Assembly: GCA_900321595.1 (NCBI GenBank)
Contig: ONWP01000268.1
Coordinates: forward strand, 1 to 8,099
DNA length: 8,099 bases
Direction of reading: 5' to 3'
Source: an uncultured Eubacteriales bacterium
GTDB taxonomy: Bacteria > Bacillota > Clostridia > Oscillospirales > Acutalibacteraceae
Shown: piece after piece, positions 7,052 through 8,099 of the stretch
Numbering within the stretch: the stretch's first letter is position 1
Layout: each line of letters opens with the position of its first letter
Program-made: the position numbers and the translations under genes
Notes under the pieces: model-generated
What the model saw: only the letters and a program-made list of their open reading frames with translations
What the model was told of the DNA's origin: nothing
Databases searched by the model: none

Positions 7052-7200
7052 TCAGAGCGCCGTCTCTAACCTCGCGGAGTAGCGCAGGATCTTCCGGGCG
7101 TTGTCAGCGTCGCGCCGGTGCCGACGAGCGCGTCAGAGGCCAGCGTCTCGCCCGCGGCGGTTCTGGAGAAGACGACACGTTGAGGCAGGGATCATAGACA
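7052..7200 (-). pseudogene. Decayed remnant of a dockerin-bearing secreted protein
   Basis: No intact gene lies between fumC and alaS, but the minus strand reads like coding sequence broken by frame changes. From 7111 to the TGA at 7052-7054 it encodes DADNARKILRYSARLETAL and stops. This closely resembles the last helix of a type I dockerin repeat, in which A-D-A-R-K-I-L-R-Y-S-A follows the calcium loop in many Clostridial proteins. The calcium-binding DxNxDG loop is missing. Just upstream in another frame (about 7174-7106) is VVFSRTAAGETLASDALVGT, then GATL, and further upstream in a third frame NAVYDPCLNV. These could be parts of the beta-rich segment that often precedes such dockerins. The junction near 7106 would then be an internal deletion that also removed the first dockerin repeat. 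No start codon or ribosome-binding site remains. The dockerin assignment is by pattern memory, not alignment. Confidence 0.5.
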
Positions 7201-7244
7201 GCGTTTCCGCGCAGTCAAAAACGCCCGGTCTGCTGCAAAAGCGC

Positions 7245-7274
7245 GACGGACCGTGCAGGCATGCGCGGTCCGTC
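7245..7274. repeat. Perfect 9-bp inverted repeat between fumC and alaS
   Basis: GACGGACCG (7245-7253) and CGGTCCGTC (7266-7274) are exact reverse complements around a 12-base loop. Read on the minus strand, the stem is followed by GCGCTTTTGC, which has a short T run, so it could be a weak second terminator for alaS. Confidence 0.6.
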
Positions 7275-7286
7275 ATTGAAATCACA

Positions 7287-7314
7287 GCGGGCTCCCGGAG
7301 AACGGGAGCCTCGC
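7287..7314 (-). terminator. Stable hairpin after alaS, possible terminator with poor T tract
   Basis: GGCTCCCG (7290-7297) pairs exactly with CGGGAGCC (7303-7310) around a 5-base loop, and GCG/CGC extends it past one bulged base (7287-7289 with 7312-7314). It lies 22 bases downstream of the alaS stop on the minus strand, where a terminator is expected. Only CGCTGTGATTTC follows, so intrinsic termination would be inefficient; it may instead protect the 3' end. Confidence 0.5.
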
Positions 7315-7336
7315 GTTGTTATTGGATCTGACGCTT

Positions 7337-8099
7337 TCAGCCCAGCATTTCGGCGGTCTTCGCGCGCGCCGCCGCGAGGGCTTCGTCGAGCTTGCTCGTA
7401 TCCTTGCCGCCGGCCATGGCGCTGTCGGGCTTGCCGCCGCCGTTGCCGCCGGAAGCCTGCGCCGCCGCCTTGACGATCTGTCCGGCGTTCGCGCCCGCGG
7501 CGATCGCCTGCTTGCCGCAGAAGCAGCCGAAGGACACGCTGCCCTTCTCGGGGTTGACGCTCGCGAAGATCGCGACCAGGTCGTCGCCCAGCTCCCGGGC
7601 GGAGTCCATGGCTGCCCGGACGGGATCCGCGCCGCCGTCGGCGGTCTTCGCGGCGATGACCTTCACGCCGTTCACGGTCTCGGCGTTCGCCAGCAGGTCG
7701 CCGGCCTGCGCCTTCGCGGCCTCGGCCTTGAGCGCGTCGATCTCCTTTTCGAGCGCCTTCACCTGCCGGACGGTCGCCGCCGCCTTTTCGGGCAGATCCG
7801 CCGTGTTGCCGGTCTTGAGCGCCGCGGCCGTGTCAAAGACGAGCTTGTCGGTCTCGTCCAGACGATCCAGCACGCCCAGACCCGTCACGGCCTCGATCCG
7901 GCGCACGCCGGCGGCCACGCCGGTCTCCGACAGGATGCGGAACAGGCCGATCTGACCGGTGGAGGAAGCGTGCGTGCCGCCGCACAGCTCGGTCGAAAAG
8001 TCGCCGACCTTCACCACGCGCACCACGTCGCCGTATTTTTCACTGAACAGCGCCATCGCGCCGGAGGCCTTCGCCTCCTCAAGGCCCATGAGCTTCGTC
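7337..8099 (-). CDS. alaS: Alanyl-tRNA synthetase, C-terminal part (partial, runs off right edge)
   Basis: The last 253 residues are present; the catalytic core and start lie beyond the window. The enzyme charges tRNA-Ala with alanine and clears mischarged Ser/Gly. The visible part opens at the end of the editing domain with the zinc-binding motif ELCGGTH (about residues 37-43 of this fragment), then TGQIGLFRILSE and GVRRIEAVTG, all diagnostic of AlaRS. A helical coiled-coil linker follows (about 84-128, e.g. VRQVKALEKEIDALKAEAAK). The C-terminal C-Ala/DHHA1 domain has the glycine motif GGNGGGKPDSAMAGG near its end. The frame runs through an internal ATG at 8089 and stays open to the window edge, so 8089 is not the start. 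Downstream come two inverted repeats but no strong terminator. Confidence 0.96.
   Translation of the reverse strand, partial: TKLMGLEEAKASGAMALFSEKYGDVVRVVKVGDFSTELCGGTHASSTGQIGLFRILSETGVAAGVRRIEAVTGLGVLDRLDETDKLVFDTAAALKTGNTADLPEKAAATVRQVKALEKEIDALKAEAAKAQAGDLLANAETVNGVKVIAAKTADGGADPVRAAMDSARELGDDLVAIFASVNPEKGSVSFGCFCGKQAIAAGANAGQIVKAAAQASGGNGGGKPDSAMAGGKDTSKLDEALAAARAKTAEMLG

Noticed and set aside
7101..7331. Plus-strand open frame of 76 codons in the fumC-alaS gap
   Set aside because: Arg/Ser-rich with no ribosome-binding site, it runs through both inverted repeats and antisense to the dockerin-like remnant.

Overview
The window looks like chromosomal core DNA from a GC-rich Clostridia-type Firmicute, most likely in or near the Oscillospiraceae. 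This is inferred from several things: purine-rich Shine-Dalgarno sites ahead of nearly every gene, sigma-A type -35/-10 promoters in short AT-richer gaps, a recA-recX-rimO operon, an HD protein of the type common in Clostridia, and the remains of a dockerin-like secreted protein. No taxon can be fixed from the sequence alone. There are no tRNA or rRNA genes, CRISPR arrays or recognisable insertion sequences.

Layout, left to right. (1) 1-125, minus: the first 41 codons of a secreted protein, running off the left edge, with its promoter region at about 195-230. (2) 321-3825, minus: one operon, promoter-recA-recX-rimO, followed by a short membrane-protein reading frame at 401-658 that lacks a normal start and may be a 5'-truncated remnant. 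It ends at a strong intrinsic terminator at 320-363. The three complete genes overlap by 4 and 11 bases, so translation is probably coupled. (3) 3893-4532, plus: a single-domain HD phosphohydrolase of the MESH1/SpoT-hydrolase type, transcribed divergently from recA. (4) 4529-5551, plus: an exported calcineurin-like metallophosphoesterase with a full-consensus promoter lying on the previous gene's stop codon, and its own terminator. (5) 5552-7042, plus: class II fumarase (fumC) with its own promoter and terminator. (6) 7043-7336: no intact gene. It holds a decayed minus-strand coding remnant ending in a dockerin-like helix, plus two inverted repeats. (7) 7337-8099, minus: the C-terminal third of alanyl-tRNA synthetase, running off the right edge.

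Functionally this is a mosaic of independent housekeeping units. They cover recombinational DNA repair and its modulator (recA, recX), ribosomal protein S12 modification (rimO), probable alarmone or nucleotide hydrolysis (the HD protein), fumarate/malate interconversion (fumC), and tRNA charging (alaS). Between them lie three pieces linked to the cell surface or membrane, two of which look degraded. I see no evidence for a previously undescribed multi-gene system. The items most worth a second look are the two gene remnants, the unusual promoter architectures, and the lack of a visible LexA box at recA.
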